This document shows positions 17,360 through 25,099 of a DNA stretch of 64,000 nucleotides, piece by piece. Numbering within the stretch: the stretch's first letter is position 1; each line of letters starts with the position of its first letter. The stretch comes from Barrientosiimonas humi (lineage in GTDB: Bacteria > Actinomycetota > Actinomycetes > Actinomycetales > Dermatophilaceae): NCBI RefSeq assembly GCF_006716095.1, contig NZ_VFOK01000001.1:744001-808000 (forward strand). Direction: 5' to 3'. The translations under genes were made by a program, and so were the position numbers. A model generated the notes under the pieces. That model had not been told where the DNA came from. It saw nothing but the letters and a program-made list of their open reading frames with translations, and made no database searches.

Positions 17360-18340
17360 TCAGGCCAGGGCGCGGGAGGTGATCCGGTTGGCGAGGCTGG
17401 GGTCGCGTCGCTCCCGGATGCGCATGAACTCCACGATGCTCATCCGCAGCAGGTGCGCCTGCAGGCGGTATCGGGCCTCGTCGACGACCTCGGGGGAGAT
17501 GCGGCTGATGGCCCAGTCGGTCACCCGCAGCGCGAAGTCCCAGTAGTGGTGGGAGTAGCGGTTCCGCAGCTCGGGGTTGCCGGAGATCATGTCGTACGTC
17601 TCGTCCAGCGCGTCGAACAGCGCGAGGCGCTCGCGGCCCATCCGGTTGGACAGGTTGGCGCCGCCCTCGCCGACGATGTGGGTGCAGATCTGCTCGTCCA
17701 GCAGCACGAGCTTGCGGGCCAGCAGCAGCGACATCCAGTGCCCGAGGATGTCGTTGTGCACGTGCACCTCGCCGAAGCGCAGCCCGGCGTCCTGGTAGCG
17801 GTCGGTGCGCAGCACCTTGTTCCAGGGGTAGTTGGAGAAGCCGAGCAGGCGCGGGACCTCGGTGAGCGGCGCCACCCGGTCGCTCATGCCCGACATGTAG
17901 CTGCGCCAGACGACCTCGTCGAAGGAGTTCATCCCGGTGTACTCGGTGCTGTGCCCGCGGCGATAGCTGTACGGCATCATCGCCAGGTCCGCGCCGGTCG
18001 AGTCCAGCTCGGAGATCGCCGACTCCAGCGCCTCGACGTGGATCTCGTCGTCGGCGTCGAAGAAGAGGGTGTATCGGCCGGTCGCCTGCGCGAAGCCGAC
18101 GTTGCGGGCGTATCCCGCGCCGTGGTTGCTCTCGAGCTCGATGACGCTGATCGCGTCGCTACCGAGCGCGCGCAGGGCGTCGGGGGAGCCGTCGGTGGAG
18201 GCGTCGTCGATCGCGACGATCTGCACCTCGCGGTTGGGCAGCGACAGGATCTGCTGGGCCAGCTCGCCGACCGTGTCGGCGGCGTTGCACATCGGGATGA
18301 CGACGGTCAGGTCGGGGGTGTTCGACGCGTTCTCGGGCAC
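17360..18340 (-). CDS. Family 2 glycosyltransferase
   Basis: 326-residue GT-A enzyme: LTVVIPMCNAADTVGELAQQ, VAIDDASTDGSPDAL donor site, NHGAGYARNVGFAQATGRY, and TLFFDADDEIHVEALE as the DxD-type metal site. The FSNYPWNKVLRTDRY and HNDILGHWMSL segments correspond to the acceptor side of the related downstream gene, so the two probably arose by duplication. The motif-rich half is N-terminal and the rest helical. A TACTGT -10-like hexamer on the minus strand (18397-18392) could drive both genes. Confidence 0.87.
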   Translation of the reverse strand: MPENASNTPDLTVVIPMCNAADTVGELAQQILSLPNREVQIVAIDDASTDGSPDALRALGSDAISVIELESNHGAGYARNVGFAQATGRYTLFFDADDEIHVEALESAISELDSTGADLAMMPYSYRRGHSTEYTGMNSFDEVVWRSYMSGMSDRVAPLTEVPRLLGFSNYPWNKVLRTDRYQDAGLRFGEVHVHNDILGHWMSLLLARKLVLLDEQICTHIVGEGGANLSNRMGRERLALFDALDETYDMISGNPELRNRYSHHYWDFALRVTDWAISRISPEVVDEARYRLQAHLLRMSIVEFMRIRERRDPSLANRITSRALA

Positions 18341-18454
18341 AGAACTGCTTTCTCGCAGACGACGGGGCGGGTGACCGGAGGGGGCCGCTCGACAGTACCC
18401 AACGGGAGGTAGCGCTCGGGAGTCGGCGCGCCGCGCCGGCCCGGGCGATCTGCG

Positions 18455-18525
18455 GTGGTCGGGGCGGATCTGAGCCGGTCGGGTCCGAGGTGAACCGGTC
18501 GGGTCCGACGCGAGCCGGTCGGGTC
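18455..18525. repeat. 20-bp direct repeat, about four copies
   Basis: CCGGTCGGGTC recurs at 18475, 18495 and 18515, with a degenerate copy (GTGGTCGGGGC) at 18455. The last copy runs into the 3' end of the GNAT gene. It fills most of the gap between this gene and the glycosyltransferase. No function assigned. Confidence 0.6.
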
Positions 18526-19135
18526 AGGCGCGGGCGCCGCGGCGGCGCAGCCGGTGCTGCAGCCCGCTGCGCACCGAGGGCCACTCGTGCGCCAGCACCG
18601 AGTAGACGCAGGTGTCGCGCAGGTCGCCGGTCTTCTCCAGCCGGTCGGCCCGCAGCACCCCGTCGAGCCGGGCGCCGAGGCGCTCGATGGCCTGCCGGGA
18701 CTGCTGGTTGGACCAGCTGGTCTCGAACCGCACGCACCGCACGCCGAGCTGCTCGAAGGCGTGGGTCATCAGCAGCAGCTTCGACTCGGGGTTGGTGCCG
18801 GTGCCGTGCGCGGACTCCCGGTTCCAGGTGTAGCCGATCGACACGCGCGGGACGTCCGGGGAGATGTCGTAGAGCGTGGTGACGCCGAGCACCTGACCGT
18901 CGCGAGGGCGTACGGCGGTGAAGGGCAGCATCGTGCCCGCGCGCTGCAGGGCAAGGCGCTGCTCGACCTGCTCGGCCATGCGCTCGGGCGGGGCGACCCC
19001 GGTGTACCACCGGTCGGCCAGGTCGCCGTCGGCGCTCGCCTCGCGCAGCCCCTCGACGTGCTCCAGCGACAGCGGCTCGAGGCGGACCAGGTCTCCGGTG
19101 AGGGTCACCGGCTGCAGCGGCAGCTCCAGGCTCAT
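18524..19135 (-). CDS. GNAT-family N-acetyltransferase (RimJ/RimL type)
   Basis: Cytosolic acetyl-CoA-dependent acetyltransferase of 203 residues. It shows the RimJ-like N-terminus (VTLTGDLVRLEPLSLEHVEGL), LGVTTLYDISPDVPRVSIGYTW, and the pyrophosphate-binding region GTGTNPESKLLLMTHAFEQLG in place of the classic Q/RxxGxG/A. A following RFETSWSNQQSRQAIERLGA is typical of this subgroup. The ATG at 19135 is preferred; the frame continues upstream without an RBS. Substrate unknown; the nearby sugar genes make an amino sugar or a protein N-terminus equally possible. Confidence 0.82.
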   Translation of the reverse strand: MSLELPLQPVTLTGDLVRLEPLSLEHVEGLREASADGDLADRWYTGVAPPERMAEQVEQRLALQRAGTMLPFTAVRPRDGQVLGVTTLYDISPDVPRVSIGYTWNRESAHGTGTNPESKLLLMTHAFEQLGVRCVRFETSWSNQQSRQAIERLGARLDGVLRADRLEKTGDLRDTCVYSVLAHEWPSVRSGLQHRLRRRGARA

Positions 19136-19209
19136 GGCGCCAGTGTGCCGTCGAGCAGCGGAACGGGGCACCCGCGGGGTGGCTACCGGACGCCTGGCGG
19201 GGTGGCCGT

Positions 19210-19215
19210 TATGCT
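19210..19215 (+). promoter_or_regulatory. Candidate leaderless -10 for the polyprenyl-type glycosyltransferase
   Basis: TATGCT ends 6 nt before the GTG start at 19222, with no RBS. Confidence 0.5.
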
Positions 19216-19221
19216 CCCCGC

Positions 19222-20160
19222 GTGCCGCCGACCATTGCCGCCATCGTGCCGTGCTACAACGAGGAAGCGGCGGTCGGCAAGGTCGTCGCAGACCTGCGGG
19301 CCGCCGTGCCCGAGATGACGGTCTACGTCTACGACAACAACAGCACCGACGACACCGCCCGGGTGGCCGCCGAGGCCGGCGCGATCGTGCGCGCCGAGGA
19401 GCGCAAGGGCAAGGGCAACGTCGTGCGCCGCGCCTTCGCCGACATCGACGCCGACGTCTACCTCATCATCGACGGCGACGACACCTACGACGCCGCCGCG
19501 GCCCCGGAGCTGATCAAGGCCCTGCTCGACGGCCCGTACGACCACATCCTCGGGGTGCGCACCCAGGACGCCGACGTCGAGAGCGCCTACCGGCCCGGTC
19601 ACGAGCTCGGCAACAAGGCGTTCAACCGGCTGGTGACGGGGCTGTTCGGCGAGCCGGTCACCGACATGCTCAGCGGATACCGCGTCTTCTCCCGGCGCTT
19701 CGTGAAGTCCTTCCCGGCGCTGTCGCGCGAGTTCGAGACCGAGACCGAGCTGGCCGTGCACTCGGCCAACCTGCGCATCCCGCAGAAGGAGGTCCCGGTC
19801 GGCTTCCGCGACCGGCCGGAGGGCAGCGAGAGCAAGCTGCGCACCTATCACGACGGATTCCGGATCCTGCGCCTCATCCTGCGCCTGGTGCAGCACGAGC
19901 GGCCGCTGCTGGCGTACGGCACCGTGAGCGCCCTGTTCACCCTCGTGGCCCTGGTGCTCGGCCTGCCGGTCGTCGTCGACTTCTTCCGCACCGGGGTGGT
20001 CGAGCGGTTCCCGACCGCGTTCCTCGCCGCCTCGGTGATGATCCTGGCGATGCTGTCGCTGGTCGTCGGGCTGATCCTCAACGGGCTGCTGCACGCGCGC
20101 CAGGAGGCCGCCCGCCTCGCCTACCTGCGCTACAGCCCCGTCGCCCGCGAGACCGCGTGA
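19222..20160 (+). CDS. Membrane-anchored family 2 glycosyltransferase (DPM1/GtrB-like)
   Basis: 312-residue enzyme. The catalytic N-terminal ~225 residues show IAAIVPCYNEEAAVGKVV, VYDNNSTDDTA, KGKGNVVRRAF and LIIDGDDTYDAAAAPEL (DxD). Two C-terminal transmembrane helices follow (LLAYGTVSALFTLVALVLGL and AFLAASVMILAMLSLVVGLIL). This is the layout of polyprenyl-phosphate sugar transferases such as GtrB or dolichol-phosphate mannosyltransferase, which load a lipid carrier for use outside the membrane. Its GTGA stop-start overlap couples it to the large polytopic protein downstream, which could be the enzyme that uses the lipid-linked sugar (inference). Confidence 0.88.
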   Translation: MPPTIAAIVPCYNEEAAVGKVVADLRAAVPEMTVYVYDNNSTDDTARVAAEAGAIVRAEERKGKGNVVRRAFADIDADVYLIIDGDDTYDAAAAPELIKALLDGPYDHILGVRTQDADVESAYRPGHELGNKAFNRLVTGLFGEPVTDMLSGYRVFSRRFVKSFPALSREFETETELAVHSANLRIPQKEVPVGFRDRPEGSESKLRTYHDGFRILRLILRLVQHERPLLAYGTVSALFTLVALVLGLPVVVDFFRTGVVERFPTAFLAASVMILAMLSLVVGLILNGLLHARQEAARLAYLRYSPVARETA

Positions 20161-22103
20161 GCAGCGTCGCCGAGCCGGGGGGATCGGTGACCACCGCAGC
20201 GCGGCGGCGCTCCGCGGTCGCCGTCGTCGGCGGGCTGCTCGGCGCGGCGGCGGTCTTCGTGCGCCCCCCGGGCACGAGCCCGGACGACCAGACGATCGGG
20301 ACCGTCTCGATCACCACGGCGATCGTCGCGGTCGCCCTCGTGGTCGCCGGGCGCTGGCTGATCGGCGTCGTGCGGCCGCGCGTCTGGCGGCCGGCCCTGG
20401 CGCTGGGCGGCCTGTTCGCGCTGCTCGCGATCGTCGGCGACCTCATCGGCGGCGCCGAGCCGCAGCCCCTGTCCGACCTGACCCGGGTGCAGACCGCCCT
20501 GCTGCCCGTACGCCTGCTCGGCCTGGCCTGGATCTTCGCCGCCGTGCTCGCGGGCGTCTTCGAGGGGACCCTGCGCCAGCGCGACGCCACCGTGGTGAAC
20601 GGGGCGGGGCGGCCCGGCGCGTTCCTGGCCGCGCTGCGCTCCGGCGCGTCGCGCCGGCCGGTGTGGCTGCTGTTCGCGGCGCTCGTGCTCGTGCGCGTCC
20701 CGGCGCTGGTCGTGTGGTTCCCCGGCGTCGTGCCGTTCGACACCTTCCGCAGCTACGCCCAGGTGCGCGGCACCGCCCCGTGGACGTCGTACGAGCCCGT
20801 CGGGCACACCGCGCTGGTGTGGGCGTACGAGCAGGTCGGCTCCGCGCTCTCGCTCGGCGACGTCGGCAAGGTCGCGATCGCCGTGATCGTGCAGATCGTC
20901 GCGATGGCCGCGGCCTGCACGTTCATGCTCGTGCGGATGGCCCGCTGGGGGGTGCACCGGTTCGTCTTCTGGGGGTCGCTCGCCTGGGTGGCGCTGTCGC
21001 CGGTCTTCGGGCTGTTCTCGGTGATCCAGGTCAAGGACGTGCCGTTCGCCCTCGCCGCGCTCGTGTTCTGCGTCGCCGTCGCCGAGGTGACCGTGCACGA
21101 CTCCACCCGCGGCGAGCGCTGGCCGTGGGTGGTCATGGCGCTCGCCGGTGTGGCCACGATCCTGTTGCGCAACAACGGGATCCACGTGGTCGCGCTCACG
21201 CTCGTCGTGCTGGTCGTCGCGCTGCGCGGGCTCCGCAAGCCGCTGCTGGCGGTGCTCGCTGCGTGCCTCGTGGGCTACGCCGCCTACACCGGCCCGGTCT
21301 ACTCCGCGCTGGGCATCGGGGAGTCGCGCCAGGTCGAGATGTTCTCCGCCCCGATCCAGCAGGTCGCGCGCATCGCGCTGGCGCACGGCGACGAGCTGGA
21401 CGCCACCGACCGGCAGTGGATCGCCGACAACTTCGACGGCATGACGCCGGCCGAGCTCGGCGACGCCTACGACGAGGGGGTCTCCGACCCGCCCAAGGAG
21501 GCGGCGCTGTTCTCCTGGGACGACCACACCACCGGGGAGTTCGTCGCCGGGTGGGCCCGGCTGGTCCGGCAGTACCCCGAGACCGCCGTCGAGGCCTCGA
21601 TCGCCGCCACCGTCGGGTACTGGGCCCCCGACGCACCGCTGCGCGACGTGTTCTACACCTGGTCGCGCAACGACATCCGCGACATCCACCTGGAGATCCC
21701 GTGGGGACCGCAGCCGCCCGGGCTGCGCAAGGAGCTCGTCGACGCCTCGCTGCTCAGCACCAACCCCGAGGACACCCGGCGCGGCATGACCACCAACCCC
21801 GGCTTCATGGGCCCGCAGTTCCGCACCCTCCCGGTGGTCGGCCAGGTGATCTCGCCGGGGCTGACCGTCTGGGTGTGGGTGACCTCGATCGTGGGGGTCG
21901 CGCTGCTCGGCCGGCGCCGCCGCTGGGCGGTCATGGTGCCCGCGGCCGTGCTCTTCCTGACCCTGCTTGCGAGCCCGGTGTCGGGGTCGCTGCGCTACTC
22001 GCTGCTGCTGTTCGCGGCGCTCCCGCTGGCCGTCGCGATGATCAGCACGCCGCCGCGCGTCAGGCCGGACGCCGAGCCCGCAGCCAGAACCGACGCTGCG
22101 TGA
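20157..22103 (+). CDS. Large polytopic membrane protein, DUF6020-like (possible GT-C type)
   Basis: 648 residues with about 12 hydrophobic segments in two groups. Between them is an extracytoplasmic loop of ~200 residues (VEMFSAPIQQVARIALAHGDELD through the WSRNDIRDIHLEIPWGPQPPG region). Similar proteins are annotated DUF6020 and are usually found in polysaccharide clusters. The many-helix plus large-loop plan resembles GT-C glycosyltransferases, but no confirmed catalytic motif is visible. Translation is coupled to the upstream GT (GTG overlaps its TGA); a GTG at 20187 is a possible internal start. The 3' end overlaps a convergent methyltransferase gene by 44 bp. Confidence 0.72.
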   Translation: MSSVAEPGGSVTTAARRRSAVAVVGGLLGAAAVFVRPPGTSPDDQTIGTVSITTAIVAVALVVAGRWLIGVVRPRVWRPALALGGLFALLAIVGDLIGGAEPQPLSDLTRVQTALLPVRLLGLAWIFAAVLAGVFEGTLRQRDATVVNGAGRPGAFLAALRSGASRRPVWLLFAALVLVRVPALVVWFPGVVPFDTFRSYAQVRGTAPWTSYEPVGHTALVWAYEQVGSALSLGDVGKVAIAVIVQIVAMAAACTFMLVRMARWGVHRFVFWGSLAWVALSPVFGLFSVIQVKDVPFALAALVFCVAVAEVTVHDSTRGERWPWVVMALAGVATILLRNNGIHVVALTLVVLVVALRGLRKPLLAVLAACLVGYAAYTGPVYSALGIGESRQVEMFSAPIQQVARIALAHGDELDATDRQWIADNFDGMTPAELGDAYDEGVSDPPKEAALFSWDDHTTGEFVAGWARLVRQYPETAVEASIAATVGYWAPDAPLRDVFYTWSRNDIRDIHLEIPWGPQPPGLRKELVDASLLSTNPEDTRRGMTTNPGFMGPQFRTLPVVGQVISPGLTVWVWVTSIVGVALLGRRRRWAVMVPAAVLFLTLLASPVSGSLRYSLLLFAALPLAVAMISTPPRVRPDAEPAARTDAA

Positions 22104-22839
22104 GCGCGATCTCGCCGCCCGCGCTGCGTTCGTGCAGCTCCAGCAGCGCGTCGGCGTAACCGTCCACCGAGAAGTCCTCCGGCACCTGCCACGGCACCCG
22201 CTGCAGGTAGGCCACGAGCGCGGCCACGTCGACGAACCGGTACGCGCCGGTGAACTCCTCGCCGTCGACCACGCGCAGACCCGCCGCCTCCGCGTCGGCG
22301 ACGAACCCGTCGTACGTCACCGTCGGCTCCTCGGGCTCGGCACCCAGCAGCGCGTGCAGCTCCGGCAGCTCGCCGCTTCCGACCTGCTGGGTGAGCAGCA
22401 CCCCGCCCGGGGCGAGCACCCGCGCGACCTCGCGCGGGCTGTACGCCTCGTGCCGGTTGAGCACCAGGTCGAACCGGCCCTCGGGGAAGGGCATGGGCGC
22501 CGAGTCGGGATCGTGGTCGGGCGCACCGAAGTCGGTCACCTGGATCCCGTGCGGTTCCAACGTCTTTCGGGCGACCGGCACGTTGGGCGGCCACCCCTCG
22601 GTGGCGACGACGTCGGCCGGCAGCAGCGCGCGGAAACGCAGCAGGTGCTCGCCGCCGCCGGTGCCCATGTCGAGCACGTGCTGCGCTGCGCCCAGCGCCT
22701 CGCCCCAGATCGCGTCCAGATCCCACGGTGGCGGGTCGGCCCACATCCGCCCGTCGAGCGCGGAGAAGTCCCAGCCCTCGGGCTGCTCACTCTCCTCGGC
22801 TCGCCAGCGCGCCAGGAGCTCCTCGCGAGCCCCGGTCAC
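22060..22839 (-). CDS. SAM-dependent methyltransferase, class I
   Basis: 259 residues with the Rossmann SAM-binding motif LDMGTGGGEHLL near residue 60, an acidic strand end (VVATEGWPPN), MPFPEGRFDLVLNRHEAY (motif II) and VLAPGGVLLTQQVGSGE. It looks like the RlmA/UbiE-type small-molecule or RNA methyltransferases; the target is unknown. The start is GTG 22839, overlapping the tesB stop (GTGA), so it is translated after tesB. Its 3' end runs 44 bp into the convergent DUF6020-like gene. Confidence 0.8.
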   Translation of the reverse strand: MTGAREELLARWRAEESEQPEGWDFSALDGRMWADPPPWDLDAIWGEALGAAQHVLDMGTGGGEHLLRFRALLPADVVATEGWPPNVPVARKTLEPHGIQVTDFGAPDHDPDSAPMPFPEGRFDLVLNRHEAYSPREVARVLAPGGVLLTQQVGSGELPELHALLGAEPEEPTVTYDGFVADAEAAGLRVVDGEEFTGAYRFVDVAALVAYLQRVPWQVPEDFSVDGYADALLELHERSAGGEIALTQRRFWLRARRPA

Positions 22840-23798
22840 GAGTCCTTCACGCGCAGCATGCCCTCCTGGGCGACCGTGGCGACCAGCGTGCCGTCGGAGG
22901 CGAACATCTTGCCGATGCCGAGACCGCGTCCGCCCGAGGCCGACGGCGACTCCTGCTGGTAGAGCACCCAGTCGTCGACCCGCACCGGGCGGTGGAACCA
23001 CATCGCGTGATCCAGGCTCGCCGCGCGCAGCCGCGGGTCGGACCACGCCATCCGGTGCCGACGCAGCACCGCCTCGAGCAGGGTGTAGTCGGAGGCGTAC
23101 GCCAGGGCCGCCGCGTGCAGCAGCGGGTCGTCGGGCATCTGGTCGCGCACCTTCAGCCAGACGTTCTGGTTGGCCGCGGCCTGCTGGCCCGGCGCGAGGT
23201 AGATCGAGTTCTCGACGTGCCGCACGTCGACCGCTCGGCGGTAGGCCCAGTGGCGCGCGACGGGGTGGTCGATGTCACCGATCTCCTGGGCGACCGTCGG
23301 CAGCCGCTCGGGGTCGGGCGCGGCGGGCATCGCGGCCTGGTGGTCGAGACCCCCGGCCGCCTCCTGGAAGGACAGGATCATCGACATGATGACCTTGCCG
23401 TTCTGCAGGGCGTGCACCCGACGGGCCGAGAACGAGCGGCCGTCGCGCATCCGCTCCACCGCGAACCGGATCGGCTGCATCGAGTCGCCGGCCCGCAGGA
23501 AGTACCCGTGCAGCGAGTGCACGTGGCGGCTGCCGGTGCCGTCCTGGAGCCCTTCGACCGTCCGCCCGGCCGCCACGACGCACTGCGCCAGCACCTGACC
23601 GCCGAACACGCGCCCGTGCGGCTGCGGCTGGCTGCGGCCGACGAAGATGTCGACGTGGTCGCTGCCGAGGTCGACCGGGTTGTCCTCGCCGGGTGCGGAC
23701 TCGACGGTGATCGTCGACTGTCCGGCCTCTTGCAGGTCGAGGACGTCGAGCAGGTCGGCGACCGGATCGCCCTCGGGCAGGGGGGTGTCAGGACTCAC
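22836..23798 (-). CDS. tesB: Acyl-CoA thioesterase II
   Basis: Double-hotdog thioesterase of 320 residues that hydrolyses medium- and long-chain acyl-CoA to free fatty acid and CoA. Typical TesB segments: RVFGGQVLAQCVVAA, HSLHGYFLRAGD, VERMRDGRSFSARRVHALQ, ASDYTLLEAVL and SLDHAMWFHRPVRVDDW; the Asp-Thr/Ser-Gln type catalytic set is expected in the second half. The GTG at 23798 follows a TAGAGT hexamer by 7 nt and so is probably leaderless. The methyltransferase downstream overlaps its stop. It is divergent from a single-hotdog thioesterase. Confidence 0.93.
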   Translation of the reverse strand: MSPDTPLPEGDPVADLLDVLDLQEAGQSTITVESAPGEDNPVDLGSDHVDIFVGRSQPQPHGRVFGGQVLAQCVVAAGRTVEGLQDGTGSRHVHSLHGYFLRAGDSMQPIRFAVERMRDGRSFSARRVHALQNGKVIMSMILSFQEAAGGLDHQAAMPAAPDPERLPTVAQEIGDIDHPVARHWAYRRAVDVRHVENSIYLAPGQQAAANQNVWLKVRDQMPDDPLLHAAALAYASDYTLLEAVLRRHRMAWSDPRLRAASLDHAMWFHRPVRVDDWVLYQQESPSASGGRGLGIGKMFASDGTLVATVAQEGMLRVKDS

Positions 23799-23805
23799 GC
23801 GGTGG

Positions 23806-23811
23806 ACTCTA
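23806..23811 (-). promoter_or_regulatory. Candidate leaderless -10 for tesB
   Basis: TAGAGT on the minus strand ends 7 nt before the GTG start at 23798; no RBS lies between. Confidence 0.5.
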
Positions 23812-23870
23812 GTGCGGCACCTGGCTGTTCGCGTCCCGAGCACCGCGGCCTCCCGGCATGTGGCCCTTGC

Positions 23871-23876
23871 CATGAT
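23871..23876 (+). promoter_or_regulatory. Candidate leaderless -10 for the hotdog thioesterase
   Basis: CATGAT ends 7 nt before ATG 23884. It overlaps two upstream in-frame ATGs (23872, 23875), which argues that 23884 is the real start. Confidence 0.35.
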
Positions 23877-23883
23877 GAGCGGT

Positions 23884-24345
23884 ATGCCGAACCGCCCGTA
23901 CTACGTCGACGTCCCGCTCCGCTGGTCCGACATGGACGCCCTGCGCCACGTGAACAACGTGCAGATCGTCCGCCTGCTCGAGGAGGCGCGCGTCGCCGCC
24001 CTGCGCGAGTGGTTCCGCGACAGCGAGGGGGAGTCGCACCGCCCGGCCCTGCTGATCGCGCGCCAGGAGATCGACTACGTCGCGCAGCTGCACTACCGCC
24101 CCGAACCGGTCGTCGTCGCGATCTGGGTGTCGAAGATCAGCGGCGCCTCGTTCGACATCTCCTACGAGGTGCGCGACTCCCGCGACGACGACTCGCCCGT
24201 CTTTGCCGCCGCCGAGAGCACCCAGGTCGTGTTCGACATGGAAACTCAACGGCCGCAACGCATCTCGGCTGAGGACAAGGCCTATCTCGAGCGGGTCAGC
24301 GGTGACCCCGTCGAGCTGAAGCGTCGACCCGTCGGCCACCTGTGA
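23884..24345 (+). CDS. Single-hotdog acyl-CoA thioesterase (FcbC/YbgC-like)
   Basis: 153 residues with the 4-hydroxybenzoyl-CoA-type hotdog pattern: YYVDVPLRWSDMDALRHVNNVQIVRLLEEAR, where the Asp of WSDMD is the usual catalytic acid, and RQEIDYVAQLHYRPEPV. It probably hydrolyses an acyl-CoA; the substrate is unknown. The ATG at 23884 (MPNRPYY) is preferred. The next gene starts within its stop (GTGA). Together they resemble the M. tuberculosis Rv2475c/Rv2474c pair (from memory). Confidence 0.85.
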   Translation: MPNRPYYVDVPLRWSDMDALRHVNNVQIVRLLEEARVAALREWFRDSEGESHRPALLIARQEIDYVAQLHYRPEPVVVAIWVSKISGASFDISYEVRDSRDDDSPVFAAAESTQVVFDMETQRPQRISAEDKAYLERVSGDPVELKRRPVGHL

Positions 24346-24986
24346 ACGCACCCGAGCTGCACCTGGGTGACGCCGAGACGGTCGCCGACCTGACGACGTA
24401 CGTCGGGCGCGCGCGGGTGCTCGACCCCGACGGCGCCGTACGCCTGCAGGCCTCCGCGCGCACGCTCGCGGTGTGGGTGGGCGTGCTGCGGGGGAGGGGC
24501 CTGACCGGGGAGGGCACGGTGCTCGGGCTGCGGGTGCTCCCGCTGGCCGCCGACGCCGAGGTCGACGAGATCGTGCCGCTCGCAGGGGTCTCCGACCGTC
24601 TCGCACGCGGACTCGCGGGCGGCACCCGGCTGCCGGTGCCGCCGACCACCGTGCGCGCCGGGTGGGCGGCGGTGTCGCCGCCGCGCTCGGGGTGGCAGCC
24701 GCTCGGCGAGGTGAGCACGACCGTGCTGGCCCAGGCCGCCCGTGACGGCATCGCCGAGGTCGCCCAGGGCGTACCCGACGGGGCCGGCAGCGCCGCGGTC
24801 GACCAGCTGCGCGCGCGGGTGTGGGGCAGGGCGCTGCCCACCGGTGGCGGCCCCGACGGGCTCCCGGCAGGTGTCGCGCTCGGCGCCCACGCCCTCGGCT
24901 TCCTGGTCGGCGACACCGCCCGGGTGTTCGCCGCCGGCCGCTGGTTCCGACTGAGCACCCCCGCCGGCCACGTCCTCGTCCGCTGA
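24342..24986 (+). CDS. Conserved actinobacterial protein of unknown function
   Basis: 214 residues, soluble, no signal peptide or membrane span. I do not recognise a domain. The N-terminus (LHLGDAETVADLTTYVGRARVLDPDGAVRLQ) is followed by Val/Leu-rich strands and a C-terminal FAAGRWFRLSTPAGHVLVR. It is translated with the upstream thioesterase (GTG overlaps TGA), so a role in acyl-CoA metabolism or its control is possible. A 70-bp palindrome follows 25 nt after the stop. Confidence 0.72.
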   Translation: MNAPELHLGDAETVADLTTYVGRARVLDPDGAVRLQASARTLAVWVGVLRGRGLTGEGTVLGLRVLPLAADAEVDEIVPLAGVSDRLARGLAGGTRLPVPPTTVRAGWAAVSPPRSGWQPLGEVSTTVLAQAARDGIAEVAQGVPDGAGSAAVDQLRARVWGRALPTGGGPDGLPAGVALGAHALGFLVGDTARVFAAGRWFRLSTPAGHVLVR

Positions 24987-25011
24987 GCCTTCTCCTGCCC
25001 CTCCCTCCCGG

Positions 25012-25081
25012 GCATGAAACCGGGTTACGTGCGTTTGACCCTGATCGATCAAGGTCAAACGCACGTAACCCGGTTTCATGC
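25012..25081. repeat. 70-bp nearly perfect palindrome (intergenic, probably a bidirectional terminator)
   Basis: Arms of 29 bp (25012-25040 and 25053-25081) match perfectly. The 12-nt centre is itself palindromic apart from one mismatch (TGATCGATCA core), so 34 of 35 pairs form. It is visibly less GC-rich than its surroundings. It lies between the unknown gene (plus) and the GH13 gene (minus), both ending here, so termination in both directions is likely. Its length and perfection are also typical of dispersed intergenic palindromic elements. Confidence 0.9.
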
Positions 25082-25099
25082 GGGGAAGGGGGCGGTGGG

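Noticed and set aside
18918-20156. Upstream extension of the DUF6020-like frame
   Set aside because: The frame is open by chance across the GNAT and GT2 genes; the GTG at 20157, coupled to the GT stop, is the sensible start.
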